A stretch of DNA of 64,000 nt from Gemella sp. GL1 (GTDB lineage Bacteria; Bacillota; Bacilli; Staphylococcales; Gemellaceae): assembly GCF_013415365.1 (NCBI RefSeq), contig NZ_JACBYB010000007.1, positions 62,001 to 126,000 on the forward strand, read 5' to 3'. This document shows, piece by piece, positions 35,487 to 43,558 of the stretch (its first letter is position 1; every line of letters starts with the position of its first letter). The notes beneath the pieces were generated by a model that saw only the letters and a list, made by a program, of their open reading frames with translations, was not told the origin of the DNA and searched no databases. Both the position numbers and the translations under genes were made by a program.

Positions 35487-35526
35487 CCCATAATCAAATT
35501 ATATTATGGGGTTCACAAAAAGTCAA
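35487..35526 (-). promoter_or_regulatory. promoter and operator of repressor A
   Basis: Minus strand: TTGACT (35521-35526), 17 bp, TATAAT (35498-35503). CCCATAAT-N8-ATTATGGG (35487-35510) is a perfect inverted repeat centred on the -10 box. Confidence 0.8.
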
Positions 35527-35544
35527 GAGTTTTTTTTAAAATAA

Positions 35545-35580
35545 CAAAAAAAAAAGAGCGTAAATTAATACGCTCTTTTA
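35545..35580 (-). terminator. terminator of the prophage late operon
   Basis: AAAAGAGCGTA/TACGCTCTTTT stem (35552-35562 with 35569-35579) and a run of ten T on the minus strand, after the endolysin gene. Confidence 0.9.
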
Positions 35581-35636
35581 TGTATGGTGACAAAATTAAT
35601 TGCCAATTTTGGGTTTTAGATTATGTATATATTATA

Positions 35637-36794
35637 CTACTTTTTCTTCTGTCTGTCAACTTCTGCTTGAACTTCAGGAGCATTGTAACCAGCTTTAGTT
35701 AATCTATCTACTCTTTCTTTCCCGTTCCCCCAGCGTCCAAGTCGCACTTCTCTAGCCACTTCTTTTAGAGGTTTTAATTCAGTTTTAATCTCACCTCTTA
35801 AAGCAAGGACAAAATCATTAGCTATCTTGTCTAAATTATTTAAAATCTTGTTTCTATCTGTTGCGTTGTCAATGAAACCAAGTTCAACTAAACGATAGCT
35901 CGCATAACCAACAGTTGCTGCCACGTTTAAATTTAATAAGTTATTTCTGAATGAAAAACCTCCATTTGCTGCGTGACCTTTGAAAGTTCCAACGTATTTA
36001 TTAACTACAGCTTGCACTGCTTTATCTGTATTGTCTGGTCTGAAACTTGAATGTATAATAGTATGACCTCCAGTTGCAGTACCACGACCGCTAGAATCTA
36101 AGTGAAATTCGACAATCTCGTCATATTTTTCTGCTAGCGCATATCTAGCTAACCCATTATCTGCAAAGCAATTGCGATTATAGTCATAATGATCTAGCGT
36201 TGGGTCTATAATACACATTTTTTTAACTAATTCTCTTGTAATTTTTTCTTCTGTATGTCCTCCGCTCACAGCTCCAGGATCTCCAGCACCGTGTCCGGCA
36301 ATTAATAATATTTTTTTACTCATTTTTTTATCTCCTTTTTTAAAATCTTCATACGGCGGATAAAACCAACCAAGAACACCATCAAAAGTTCTTTCATGAT
36401 ATCTAGCCGGTCCTCCGACTTGCAATTGATCGTTTATTCCATCATTATTTTTATCAGAATATCCATCAATATTTTGTTCAACTGTTTTAATAGTAAAACC
36501 ATTACTGTCCTCATAAACAAATCCAGTATGTCCATATGGCATTGCCTCTTGTGATACAAAGATTGCTCCGGCTTTTGGATTTACACCGACAGCGTCATAT
36601 TCAACTACCCAGCCACGTTTTTTAGCTGAATTTAATAAATCAATAGCGTTCCCCTCTAATCTCGTATTAAAAAATTTTTGAGGAACAGCATTAGATAAAT
36701 CAACGCATTGTTTTCCCCAATATCCGTCAACGTCAATTCCCCCGTTTTTTACTATTGAATGAATGTAATTTATTGCTTCTTGTACTTTTACCAT
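35637..36794 (-). CDS. endolysin: CHAP, amidase and CW_7 domains
   Basis: Cuts host peptidoglycan at the end of the phage cycle. 385 residues, three parts. Residues 1-140 are a CHAP domain with Cys30 (GKQCVDLSNAV), His89 (YGHTGFVY) and Glu95. Residues 160-335 are an amidase_3-type zinc amidase: LLIAGHGAGDPGAVSGG, EFHLDSSG and RLVELGFIDN. Residues 345-382 are one CW_7 (Cpl-7-like) wall-binding repeat: EVAREVRLGRWGNGKERVDR. It has no signal peptide, so it needs the holin. A perfect ribosome binding site inside the gene, before Met158, suggests a second product made of amidase plus CW_7 only (36323 to 35637). Confidence 0.9.
   Translation of the reverse strand: MVKVQEAINYIHSIVKNGGIDVDGYWGKQCVDLSNAVPQKFFNTRLEGNAIDLLNSAKKRGWVVEYDAVGVNPKAGAIFVSQEAMPYGHTGFVYEDSNGFTIKTVEQNIDGYSDKNNDGINDQLQVGGPARYHERTFDGVLGWFYPPYEDFKKGDKKMSKKILLIAGHGAGDPGAVSGGHTEEKITRELVKKMCIIDPTLDHYDYNRNCFADNGLARYALAEKYDEIVEFHLDSSGRGTATGGHTIIHSSFRPDNTDKAVQAVVNKYVGTFKGHAANGGFSFRNNLLNLNVAATVGYASYRLVELGFIDNATDRNKILNNLDKIANDFVLALRGEIKTELKPLKEVAREVRLGRWGNGKERVDRLTKAGYNAPEVQAEVDRQKKK
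36321..36340 (-). promoter_or_regulatory. internal ribosome binding site and start in the endolysin gene
   Basis: Minus strand AAAAAGGAG (36332-36340), eight bases, then ATG (36321-36323), in frame, at Met158, exactly at the border of CHAP and amidase domains. It would give a 228-residue protein. Confidence 0.65.
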
Positions 36795-36815
36795 TTATTT
36801 ATCTCCTTTTTGTAT

Positions 36816-36959
36816 AAATAAAAAAAGAACAACTCAAACGAATTGTTCTTTTTCGGATTCAATATAAAATATTTTTTGGTTGGGCGGCGTATCCAACATC
36901 TCAGGTACCCTTTCGGGTGCGTAGAGTGCCTTTTCTACTTCAAAAAAATATTTATTTGT
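36816..36959 (-). ncRNA. predicted structured phage RNA upstream of the endolysin
   Basis: About 140 bases, from a consensus promoter (36966-36994) to an intrinsic terminator (36822-36853). A closing helix of about 11 bp (36941-36952 with 36868-36878, one bulged U) encloses three hairpins. H1 is GTAGA-N8-TCTAC (36938-36921), H2 is ACCC-GAAA-GGGT with a GNRA tetraloop (36918-36907), H3 is GTTGG-N9-CCAAC (36897-36879). The H1 and H3 loops hold GGC and GCC, so they could kiss. The core (36879-36938) is much richer in GC than its flanks and has no reading frame with a start site. I do not recognise it as a known RNA class. Confidence 0.65.
36822..36853 (-). terminator. terminator of the structured RNA
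   Basis: AAAAAGAACAA/TTGTTCTTTTT, 11-bp stem with a 10-base loop and a T run on the minus strand, 28 bases before the endolysin start. Confidence 0.85.
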
Positions 36960-36965
36960 ATCTTA

Positions 36966-36994
36966 ATAATACACTATTTAATAACAAATGTCAA
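36966..36994 (-). promoter_or_regulatory. promoter of the structured RNA
   Basis: Minus strand TTGACA (36989-36994), 17-bp spacer, TATTAT (36966-36971). It starts right after the stop of the upstream gene. It may also transcribe the endolysin if the terminator is leaky. Confidence 0.8.
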
Positions 36995-37339
36995 TCAATA
37001 TTTTTTTAGTCTGCCTGTTTTTATCATATGTTCTAGTTTTGCTGTTTTAACTTCATACATAGAAGCTGTATAAAAATAGTTATTTTTGCTATCAAGTTTA
37101 ACAGCAACTAAAATATTATCATCAAGCAACTTTAAATATTCAACACTTGTACCTTTTATTCTTCTATTTACCCCTACAAAATCAGGGTTTTTAATAATTT
37201 CTTTTATATTGTCAATATACGATAAAACGTTACTGTGATTATGTTTTATCATATGTGATTTTAAACCATTTGAAATAATGATTTTTTCAACATCTGTTTT
37301 AATGTTTAACAGTTTTTTTACTTCTTTATTTACTTTCAT
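36995..37339 (-). CDS. PBECR-like small nuclease-fold protein
   Basis: 114 residues. The core HSNVLSYIDNIKEIIKNPDF, then GTSVEYLKLLDDNILVAVKL and YFYTASMYEVKTAKLEHMI resembles the phage Barnase-EndoU-ColicinE5/D-RelE-like (PBECR) domains found in mobile elements and polymorphic toxins. It could be an RNase or toxin, but activity is not shown. GGAGG lies seven bases before ATG 37339. It sits between the holin genes and the structured RNA, and the RNA's -35 box begins right at its stop codon. Confidence 0.6.
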   Translation of the reverse strand: MKVNKEVKKLLNIKTDVEKIIISNGLKSHMIKHNHSNVLSYIDNIKEIIKNPDFVGVNRRIKGTSVEYLKLLDDNILVAVKLDSKNNYFYTASMYEVKTAKLEHMIKTGRLKKY

Positions 37340-37376
37340 ATTGAATCCTCCGTATAGATATCATATCACATTTTCA

Positions 37377-37529
37377 TTATGATTTTAAATGATAATCATC
37401 TTCCAAAATTTCTGTATTTGAGATATATTTTTTCATATGTTTAGTTATATATTTATTATGTCTTCTTTCTAATAAAAATTCACAAAACATATAAATTCCA
37501 ACTAAAATAAATAAAATTACAAATAACAT
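37377..37529 (-). CDS. small membrane protein of the lysis module
   Basis: 50 residues: one N-terminal hydrophobic helix (LFVILFILVGIYMFCEFLL) followed by a basic, then acidic, cytoplasmic tail. GGAGG precedes ATG 37529, which lies two bases after the stop of the holin gene. It could be a holin partner or antiholin; position is the only evidence. Confidence 0.55.
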   Translation of the reverse strand: MLFVILFILVGIYMFCEFLLERRHNKYITKHMKKYISNTEILEDDYHLKS

Positions 37530-37531
37530 TT

Positions 37532-37792
37532 TTATTTATCCTCCCTTAAATCTTTTGAAAACCCTTTGAAAATCTGATGTAAATTATTTGAAAATCCACC
37601 AAGACCGGCAACTGTTAAAACATAACTTGTGTCTTTAAAAAAGATTGCTCCTAATAATCCGCCAGTAAATGTAAGGATTATTGGTATATATTTGTTATCA
37701 ATCTTTGGATTTTCTTTCAAAAACTTTCCAAAAAGTAAAAATGCCAGTACCACAACTGGAACAAAAAATTCTTTCATTAAATATTCAGTCAT
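37532..37792 (-). CDS. probable holin
   Basis: 86 residues with two or three hydrophobic helices: FFVPVVVLAFLLFGKFL, then YIPIILTFTGGLLGAIFF and VLTVAGLGGFSNN, and a charged C-terminus. This matches the small phage holins that open the membrane for the endolysin. I start at ATG 37792 (AAAGGAG upstream) rather than at 37813. It overlaps the preceding gene by eight bases. Confidence 0.75.
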   Translation of the reverse strand: MTEYLMKEFFVPVVVLAFLLFGKFLKENPKIDNKYIPIILTFTGGLLGAIFFKDTSYVLTVAGLGGFSNNLHQIFKGFSKDLREDK

Positions 37793-38162
37793 TTTCAATA
37801 CTCCTTTCATCATCTATTTTCAGATTAATAAAATCATTGTAAACTTTATCAACCGTCCCGTTTCCGCCAAGATCGTGATATGAATCATACAAATTACACA
37901 TTTCTTGCAGTTCAGAACTAGACGTATAACCACGACGAATTGCACGCCTCATATTTTTTATGAGCCTGTATCTAATAATATTTTTAGTAGCTTGTCCTTG
38001 ACTTTCGAGTTTAGCGTCTATTTTATCAAGTCTTTCAATAGTTTTATCGTTTTGTTTTTCGGTTTTTTCTTTGGATTTTTCGCTGTAGTATTTTATAACT
38101 GGTATTAATAGACCTGGAGTCACTACGCTCCAAAACTGCGGATTCATTAATAAATCTTTCAT
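37785..38162 (-). CDS. phage membrane-anchored protein of the lysis/tail border
   Basis: 125 residues: an N-terminal hydrophobic helix (WSVVTPGLLIPVIKYY), a Lys/Glu-rich coiled coil (KSKEKTEKQNDKTIERLDKI), a basic helix (RLIKNMRRAIRRG) and an acidic end after the conserved-looking GGNGTVDKVYNDF. Similar proteins lie just before the holin in many streptococcal and lactococcal phages; no function is known. GGAGG precedes ATG 38162. Confidence 0.65.
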   Translation of the reverse strand: MKDLLMNPQFWSVVTPGLLIPVIKYYSEKSKEKTEKQNDKTIERLDKIDAKLESQGQATKNIIRYRLIKNMRRAIRRGYTSSSELQEMCNLYDSYHDLGGNGTVDKVYNDFINLKIDDERSIEND

Positions 38163-38179
38163 TTTACCTCCAAAATAAA

Positions 38180-38201
38180 AAGACTAGATTTCTCTAGTCT
38201 T
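38180..38201 (-). terminator. hairpin at the end of the tail operon
   Basis: AAGACTAGA/TCTAGTCTT with a 4-base loop (38180-38188 with 38193-38201), T run on the minus strand; it overlaps the stop of the 38568 gene. Confidence 0.75.
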
Positions 38202-38568
38202 CTAATTCAATTTCGACTGTATGAAAATTAATTTCTTTTGCGATTCTATTAACCAATTCTTCTAAATCATCTACTCTTTTAATAAGCTTGTCACATGATT
38301 TTTTATTTAAGTTAATGTCTTCACTTACTTTTTCAATAGATTTATCCATTTCATTAAACTTTTCATTTTCAGCACGATTTGGGAACCAGTCATTGTAAAT
38401 TTGTTCAAGCACTGCACTTGTAATAACTTCGTGATTTTCATTAATTAAATCTCTGTCAATATCAATAACCATAATAGACTTTTCATTTGGTTTGAATGTG
38501 ATATTAGTTTTCACAACTTCATTTTCATTATTATAAATAGGTAATATTTGACTTATTTCAAATTTCAT
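38194..38568 (-). CDS. DUF1366-like phage protein
   Basis: 124 residues. The first 70 residues (IYNNENEVVKTNITFKPNE, then EQIYNDWFPNRAENEKFNEM) match the DUF1366 pattern of streptococcal phage proteins encoded after the tail fibre. The rest is a helical coiled coil. Function unknown; it overlaps the tail spike gene by 11 bases, and GGAGG precedes ATG 38568. Confidence 0.65.
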   Translation of the reverse strand: MKFEISQILPIYNNENEVVKTNITFKPNEKSIMVIDIDRDLINENHEVITSAVLEQIYNDWFPNRAENEKFNEMDKSIEKVSEDINLNKKSCDKLIKRVDDLEELVNRIAKEINFHTVEIELED

Positions 38569-41500
38569 TGTATTTATCCTCCAACATTTTTTCTATTTTT
38601 TCTAATCTCTCTTTCAAGATTTTATTTTCTTCAATCAATTCTTGTACAGCTTTCATTGTGTACATAGTTAATCTATTATATTCAAGCTCTTTATATTTAT
38701 TAACATCAGAAACCAAATTATCTTCAATCTCTTCTATATCTTGAGCTACAAGACCAACATTAACATCAGCCATACCAGCAACTTCTCCTATATCACCCCT
38801 CCACTTAAATTTTTTAAACTTAAGTTTTGAGATAAAGTCTATCGCATTCACGTCACTATCTTCAATAGCTGTCTTTAATTTTTCATCAGAGTAAGACTGG
38901 GCTACATTGACCATAAATGTATTGACGTTGTTTCTACCACCGTAAGTAAAGACAATCTTTTGACCACCCAGTCCTCCTCCCTCACCCCAAGAAAGTGCGT
39001 GGATTGGTTTTAGTTTAGCACCGTTAAAACCTACTAATTGAATTGGTCTGTTTTCATGTAAGTTTGTACAAACTACTTTTCCAAGAAAATTATCAACTTT
39101 TCCGTTAATGTCATTTTCAAACTGGAAACCAGCTAATATCTGACCATGAACTGTCATCAAGGTGTCACCATAGTCTTGTCTTGGTTTATCAGGGCTTGAG
39201 AAATCATCAAGTTTATAAACATTAATACCCTTATTAATATTTCCGTTCTGCTTACCGCTAACCTGGAAACCAACCCCGCGATTACTGAACTCATTTTCTG
39301 GAACTGTAAATCTAACCCCTGTAGAAAAAGGTGCTATTTGTCCTTTTGTCCCAATACGGTATTTAACATTAGCACTAATCACACCACCGTTTATTTGACT
39401 AGCGTCAATTGTTACTGAATTCAGATAAGCTGTGAATACAGAATTAGCTTTCAATCTATTTACAATCGCATTATCTATCATTAGATTATCAATCAAAGCA
39501 TTTCTTAGTTTTACATTTTCAGATTCTATAGCGTTGATTTTAGCTATATGAGCTGAGAAAGCCCCTGTCTTAAAGTGACCAGATTCTATTGATTCTGACT
39601 TTATCTGTCTAGCTGTTACACTTCCGTCAACAATTAAAGAAGCGTCTTTTTTCTTGATAACGTACATGTTAGCGAAAGTTCTTGATCCGTGATCTGAATA
39701 AGCACTAATGTTAGCACCGATTCTATATTTTGTAATATTTAAATCATTAACTTCCTGGGGTAGTTTTAAAGTAACTGTCCTTTCACCAGTTTCTCCTGCT
39801 TGTGCAAAAGGAACATACCACCACTTACCACCAGACGTGGTGTCTGCATGAATACCAATATTAGATCCATGAGAGCTATTGCTATTAACTATTTCACCTT
39901 TTATTAAAAATTCATCTCCGGCTTTTAACTTAAAATCACCCGTGTTTTGATACCAGTCGCTAGCGAATTTATCCCTTGTATTATTTATAGTGAAATTTCT
40001 GTCTGAATCTTTTCTTAAAAGATTTTCATGATTTGCAGTGACTACAAAACTATCTGTAATAGCTTTTACTGCTTCCGGCGTAGTAACTACCATAGATGCT
40101 ATAGTAGCTTTATCAATAGTCTTACTTGCCCCTAATCTAATATTGTCACTGTTTATTTGAATATCTCCTATTTTCAAAGCGTTATTTTCAAGACTTGTTA
40201 CTTTGTCGCTAATCTGTCTATCTGTTTGATTTCTCTCTGTTTTATATCTGTTTAAATCAGCAGATGTTGTAGATAGCGATGACGTGATATTATTAATATT
40301 TTGTTCAATCGTGCTTATTTTTCTATTGCTATCTCTGTCTGATTGTTCTAATCTAGACAATGTTCCATCAACCGTTTGTCTATATTCAGCTACTTTTCTA
40401 TCTGCGAAAAATTGGCTGTCTTCTAAAGCTTGTCCAGCGTCAGTTCGTCTTCTGCTTTGTGTTAGTTCTACTTTTTTAAAAGCTACTTTCCCAACCTGTG
40501 AATATCCCAAAATAATTCTCCAAAAATCGAATTCAGAGCTTATCTCAAGTGAATCACTAGTCACTTCATAAGTTTTCCAGTCATCTGTTATATTAAAACT
40601 TGCAAAAATACGATCAACATTTTCAGCACTTTTTCTATTTTCTCTAAGACATACCCAAACCTCATTAGAACCAGAAATTCTTTTGGCTTGAAAAGATAAT
40701 GTATATTGTTTTCCTTTTTCAAGCTGAGCTAAGGTAGTTGATGAGTTATTGTTATTCGCCCTAGAACCTGTTTTAGAATGAATCTGTAGCTGTTTCCAGT
40801 TATTAGTAATACTTGTTAATGTATACACGCCGTCATTAAAGTTATAGTCTCGTCGTGACGCGTCCCCTTGAGTATATTCCCAAAGATTTCTTGAAAAATT
40901 ATAATCTTCAGCATAGTTTCTAGCTCCAAAATTTAAGCTGTCTATTTGTTCATTAAAACGTCTAGTAAGACCTCTAACATCTTCTTCATATCTTGATTTT
41001 GCGATATAGTCACGTCTAATAGTTTCTCTTTCAGCGTTTATCTGTCTAGCTGTTTCACTAGATGTAGCACGTATTATCTCATCGCGTCTAGTCCTATCAG
41101 CGTTTCTGTAAGACGTCAGTTCTTCAAGTTTTCTACTTGTTTCATTAGCTGTTCTGTTGTAAGAATTTTCAAAGTTTTTAAATTCTTTTAAAGATCCATC
41201 TGCATTGAACTTTTGATTAACTTTACGTAAATCTTCTCTTATACTGTCAGCTGTTCTATTAATTTCAGCTGTTATATTAGAAGTATTTTTTATTGTTCCG
41301 TCAGCATTAAACTTAGCGTTTAAATTAAGAAATTTCTCATTTGTTTCTCTTGCTGTCCTGTTGTAGTTATTTTCAAAGTTTTTAAATTCTTTTAGCGTTC
41401 CATCTGCATTAAATCTTGGTCTTATGCTAGATAAAACGCTCTGTACACTTGTAGCTGTTGTTTTAGCTTCGTTAGCTACTTTAGTAGCGCCGTCAACTAC

Positions 41501-43558
41501 ACCACTAAATCTAGAAATTTCACCGTCAATATTTCTTTTATATTCAGAAAATTTATTGTCTAAATAACCTTTGCTATCTTCCTCAGCCGGTCGCCAGTCT
41601 GATTGAGTATTTGCTATTTCTATCATTGGACGTGTTAGATCACTTCTTCCATTTGAAAACCTGTTGTAAAGCTCTATTTTACCAATCTTGGCAATTGGCT
41701 TGTCTTTAACTTTTAATTTTCCAAAAACTCTTCCTGAAAAATTAGAATCTCCGTTAAATGCAGTTAACCACTGCTTTTCTCCGTCTTCGTATTCTAATCT
41801 TAGCTCTAATGCTGAGTTTGCGGGATACTGCGTTGCTTGTCCAGAAGCATTAACGTTTTGAATATGGACACTTGCAATAAGTGTTTGTCCTCTTAGTGAA
41901 TCTAAATTATTTAAAAAATCATCTGATAGCGTTAGTGATCTAGTTTCTCCGCCAGATAAGACAATTGATCTATCTGAATTTAATATATAGTTTCTAGCTC
42001 CTACAGAAATAGGTTCAATGTTTGCAATCTTTTCATTAATTAAATTTTCTGTAGTAGATCTTTCTTCCCTAATTTTAGTGTTTACAATGGAACTTACGTC
42101 AGGAATCTGAATAGAATCTATTCTTCCTACAACTAAAGATTCAAGATCTCTTTTAGTTTTATCAATATCTTTTTGATAGTTTGACCTAATTTTTGGAATA
42201 TCTTTGGTGGCTTCTGAGATTTTAGAATTTATTTCTCTACTTATTCTATCTTCTTCTCTTAGTGCTCTTAATCTTTCTTTTTCAATACCGTCTTTAACCT
42301 CGGTTTTTATCTTTTGACTTTCTTCGTTAAAGTATCTTATAAAAGCCTCATGTGCTTCTTTTATCTTCTTATCGTATTCAGCGTCATGTAGTAAACCAGT
42401 CACTTCCTTTTTTAATTCAGATAAATCAGCTTGACTTGCTACTCCGCTGGATTCTACGAAAGAACTTTTTGAATCTCCGATCTCAATCTCATAGTTTTCA
42501 TCAAGAAGTACATTCCATACTACTTTAATGACTTTAGCCGATTCGTTAGTTATACCTAAATCTTCATAGTAAACTTTAACTCTATCGCACAAATCAACTT
42601 CTTCAAGGGTTGAATTAGCCCAAATCCCCTCTACTTTGGATAAATCTTGATATTTAATAGTTAGGTTAACTTTAGGTACACCTACATTATTATCTTTAAT
42701 ATATTTTTCAGCATGTTTTCGTAATTGCTCTACCGTTTCTATTTCTTCTTCACTTGAAAAATCTACTTTTAAAATTCTTTTATGAGTAAATTTATTAGCA
42801 TGTTCTGAATTGATGAAAAATTCAGGTAAGAATATTAATTTATCTTGTTGTTCTGTAGTTTTGTTTCCGTCCTTTTCAACTTCAACGCTTTCTGTGGTCT
42901 TTTTAAAAGGATATATAGACGTGTAAGTTTCAAGTATTGACAATTCCTGTTCTAAATCGGTTAAGTTACGTCCATAAGCTATTATCGTAGCTACGTCCCT
43001 TCCCATTTGATTGTGTAATTTGATATTTAAATTATCGAATTCATATTCTCCGCCCCATACATCTAAAATAGAACCTTTCTTACCACCAAGAGCCTCTCTG
43101 GCGTTTTCTATCTCTTCAATATCCCAAACAGTTAAATTATCCCCTGGAACGTCCGACCAAACAGTGAATTCAGAAGATGAATCTAACAGGTTCTCTCTCC
43201 AAACTCTAAGCGCTGCCTGGGCAGAACCAGCTACAGATACATTTGGTTTAATGGCATTCATCATCGTTTTAACTTGAGAAATATGTTTACAGTAAACCTT
43301 TTTAGTTCCATTCATATTATCAATAATTTGTGAAACTATGAATTTTTGATTCTTAGCCCTGTAGCCTGCGTCAGTCTTGATTATCATACCCTCTTTTATT
43401 TTTTGGGCGTCTTTACCATCTACAGGATATTCCATCTCGAGTATATAAATTCCGTTACGCTCTCTAGTTACTAAACAAGAAAGAGCGTCTGATAAAACAG
43501 ACACTCCTAAATGATTAAAATTACTTTCATTTGCTTTGTACAAAATTGGATATGACAT
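38558..43558 (-). CDS. phage tail spike / receptor-binding protein with S74 chaperone
   Basis: 1666 residues. The N-terminal 380 residues are a prophage endopeptidase-tail (Tal/gp18-like) baseplate domain (PILYKANESNFNHLGVSVL). Long coiled coils follow. Two modules that begin with GARNY (near 545 and 885) look like carbohydrate-binding domains. Between them are three tandem repeats around FNADGTLKEFKNFENNYNRT. The end is a peptidase S74 intramolecular chaperone: SDEKLKTAIEDSDVNAIDFI, GLVAQDIEE, then a trimer coiled coil; it trims itself after trimer assembly. I start at ATG 43558 (GGAGG upstream); the longer frame to 43576 overlaps dit. Its start shares one base with the dit stop (TAATG). Confidence 0.88.
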   Translation of the reverse strand: MSYPILYKANESNFNHLGVSVLSDALSCLVTRERNGIYILEMEYPVDGKDAQKIKEGMIIKTDAGYRAKNQKFIVSQIIDNMNGTKKVYCKHISQVKTMMNAIKPNVSVAGSAQAALRVWRENLLDSSSEFTVWSDVPGDNLTVWDIEEIENAREALGGKKGSILDVWGGEYEFDNLNIKLHNQMGRDVATIIAYGRNLTDLEQELSILETYTSIYPFKKTTESVEVEKDGNKTTEQQDKLIFLPEFFINSEHANKFTHKRILKVDFSSEEEIETVEQLRKHAEKYIKDNNVGVPKVNLTIKYQDLSKVEGIWANSTLEEVDLCDRVKVYYEDLGITNESAKVIKVVWNVLLDENYEIEIGDSKSSFVESSGVASQADLSELKKEVTGLLHDAEYDKKIKEAHEAFIRYFNEESQKIKTEVKDGIEKERLRALREEDRISREINSKISEATKDIPKIRSNYQKDIDKTKRDLESLVVGRIDSIQIPDVSSIVNTKIREERSTTENLINEKIANIEPISVGARNYILNSDRSIVLSGGETRSLTLSDDFLNNLDSLRGQTLIASVHIQNVNASGQATQYPANSALELRLEYEDGEKQWLTAFNGDSNFSGRVFGKLKVKDKPIAKIGKIELYNRFSNGRSDLTRPMIEIANTQSDWRPAEEDSKGYLDNKFSEYKRNIDGEISRFSGVVDGATKVANEAKTTATSVQSVLSSIRPRFNADGTLKEFKNFENNYNRTARETNEKFLNLNAKFNADGTIKNTSNITAEINRTADSIREDLRKVNQKFNADGSLKEFKNFENSYNRTANETSRKLEELTSYRNADRTRRDEIIRATSSETARQINAERETIRRDYIAKSRYEEDVRGLTRRFNEQIDSLNFGARNYAEDYNFSRNLWEYTQGDASRRDYNFNDGVYTLTSITNNWKQLQIHSKTGSRANNNNSSTTLAQLEKGKQYTLSFQAKRISGSNEVWVCLRENRKSAENVDRIFASFNITDDWKTYEVTSDSLEISSEFDFWRIILGYSQVGKVAFKKVELTQSRRRTDAGQALEDSQFFADRKVAEYRQTVDGTLSRLEQSDRDSNRKISTIEQNINNITSSLSTTSADLNRYKTERNQTDRQISDKVTSLENNALKIGDIQINSDNIRLGASKTIDKATIASMVVTTPEAVKAITDSFVVTANHENLLRKDSDRNFTINNTRDKFASDWYQNTGDFKLKAGDEFLIKGEIVNSNSSHGSNIGIHADTTSGGKWWYVPFAQAGETGERTVTLKLPQEVNDLNITKYRIGANISAYSDHGSRTFANMYVIKKKDASLIVDGSVTARQIKSESIESGHFKTGAFSAHIAKINAIESENVKLRNALIDNLMIDNAIVNRLKANSVFTAYLNSVTIDASQINGGVISANVKYRIGTKGQIAPFSTGVRFTVPENEFSNRGVGFQVSGKQNGNINKGINVYKLDDFSSPDKPRQDYGDTLMTVHGQILAGFQFENDINGKVDNFLGKVVCTNLHENRPIQLVGFNGAKLKPIHALSWGEGGGLGGQKIVFTYGGRNNVNTFMVNVAQSYSDEKLKTAIEDSDVNAIDFISKLKFKKFKWRGDIGEVAGMADVNVGLVAQDIEEIEDNLVSDVNKYKELEYNRLTMYTMKAVQELIEENKILKERLEKIEKMLEDKYNEI

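Noticed and set aside
36879-36938. Hammerhead or twister ribozyme in the structured RNA
   Set aside because: The GAAA and CTGA-like pieces are present, but the order and the conserved core residues of these ribozymes are not.
36843-37073. Plus-strand open frame over the structured RNA
   Set aside because: No ribosome binding site or promoter; the minus-strand promoter, hairpins and terminator explain the region better.
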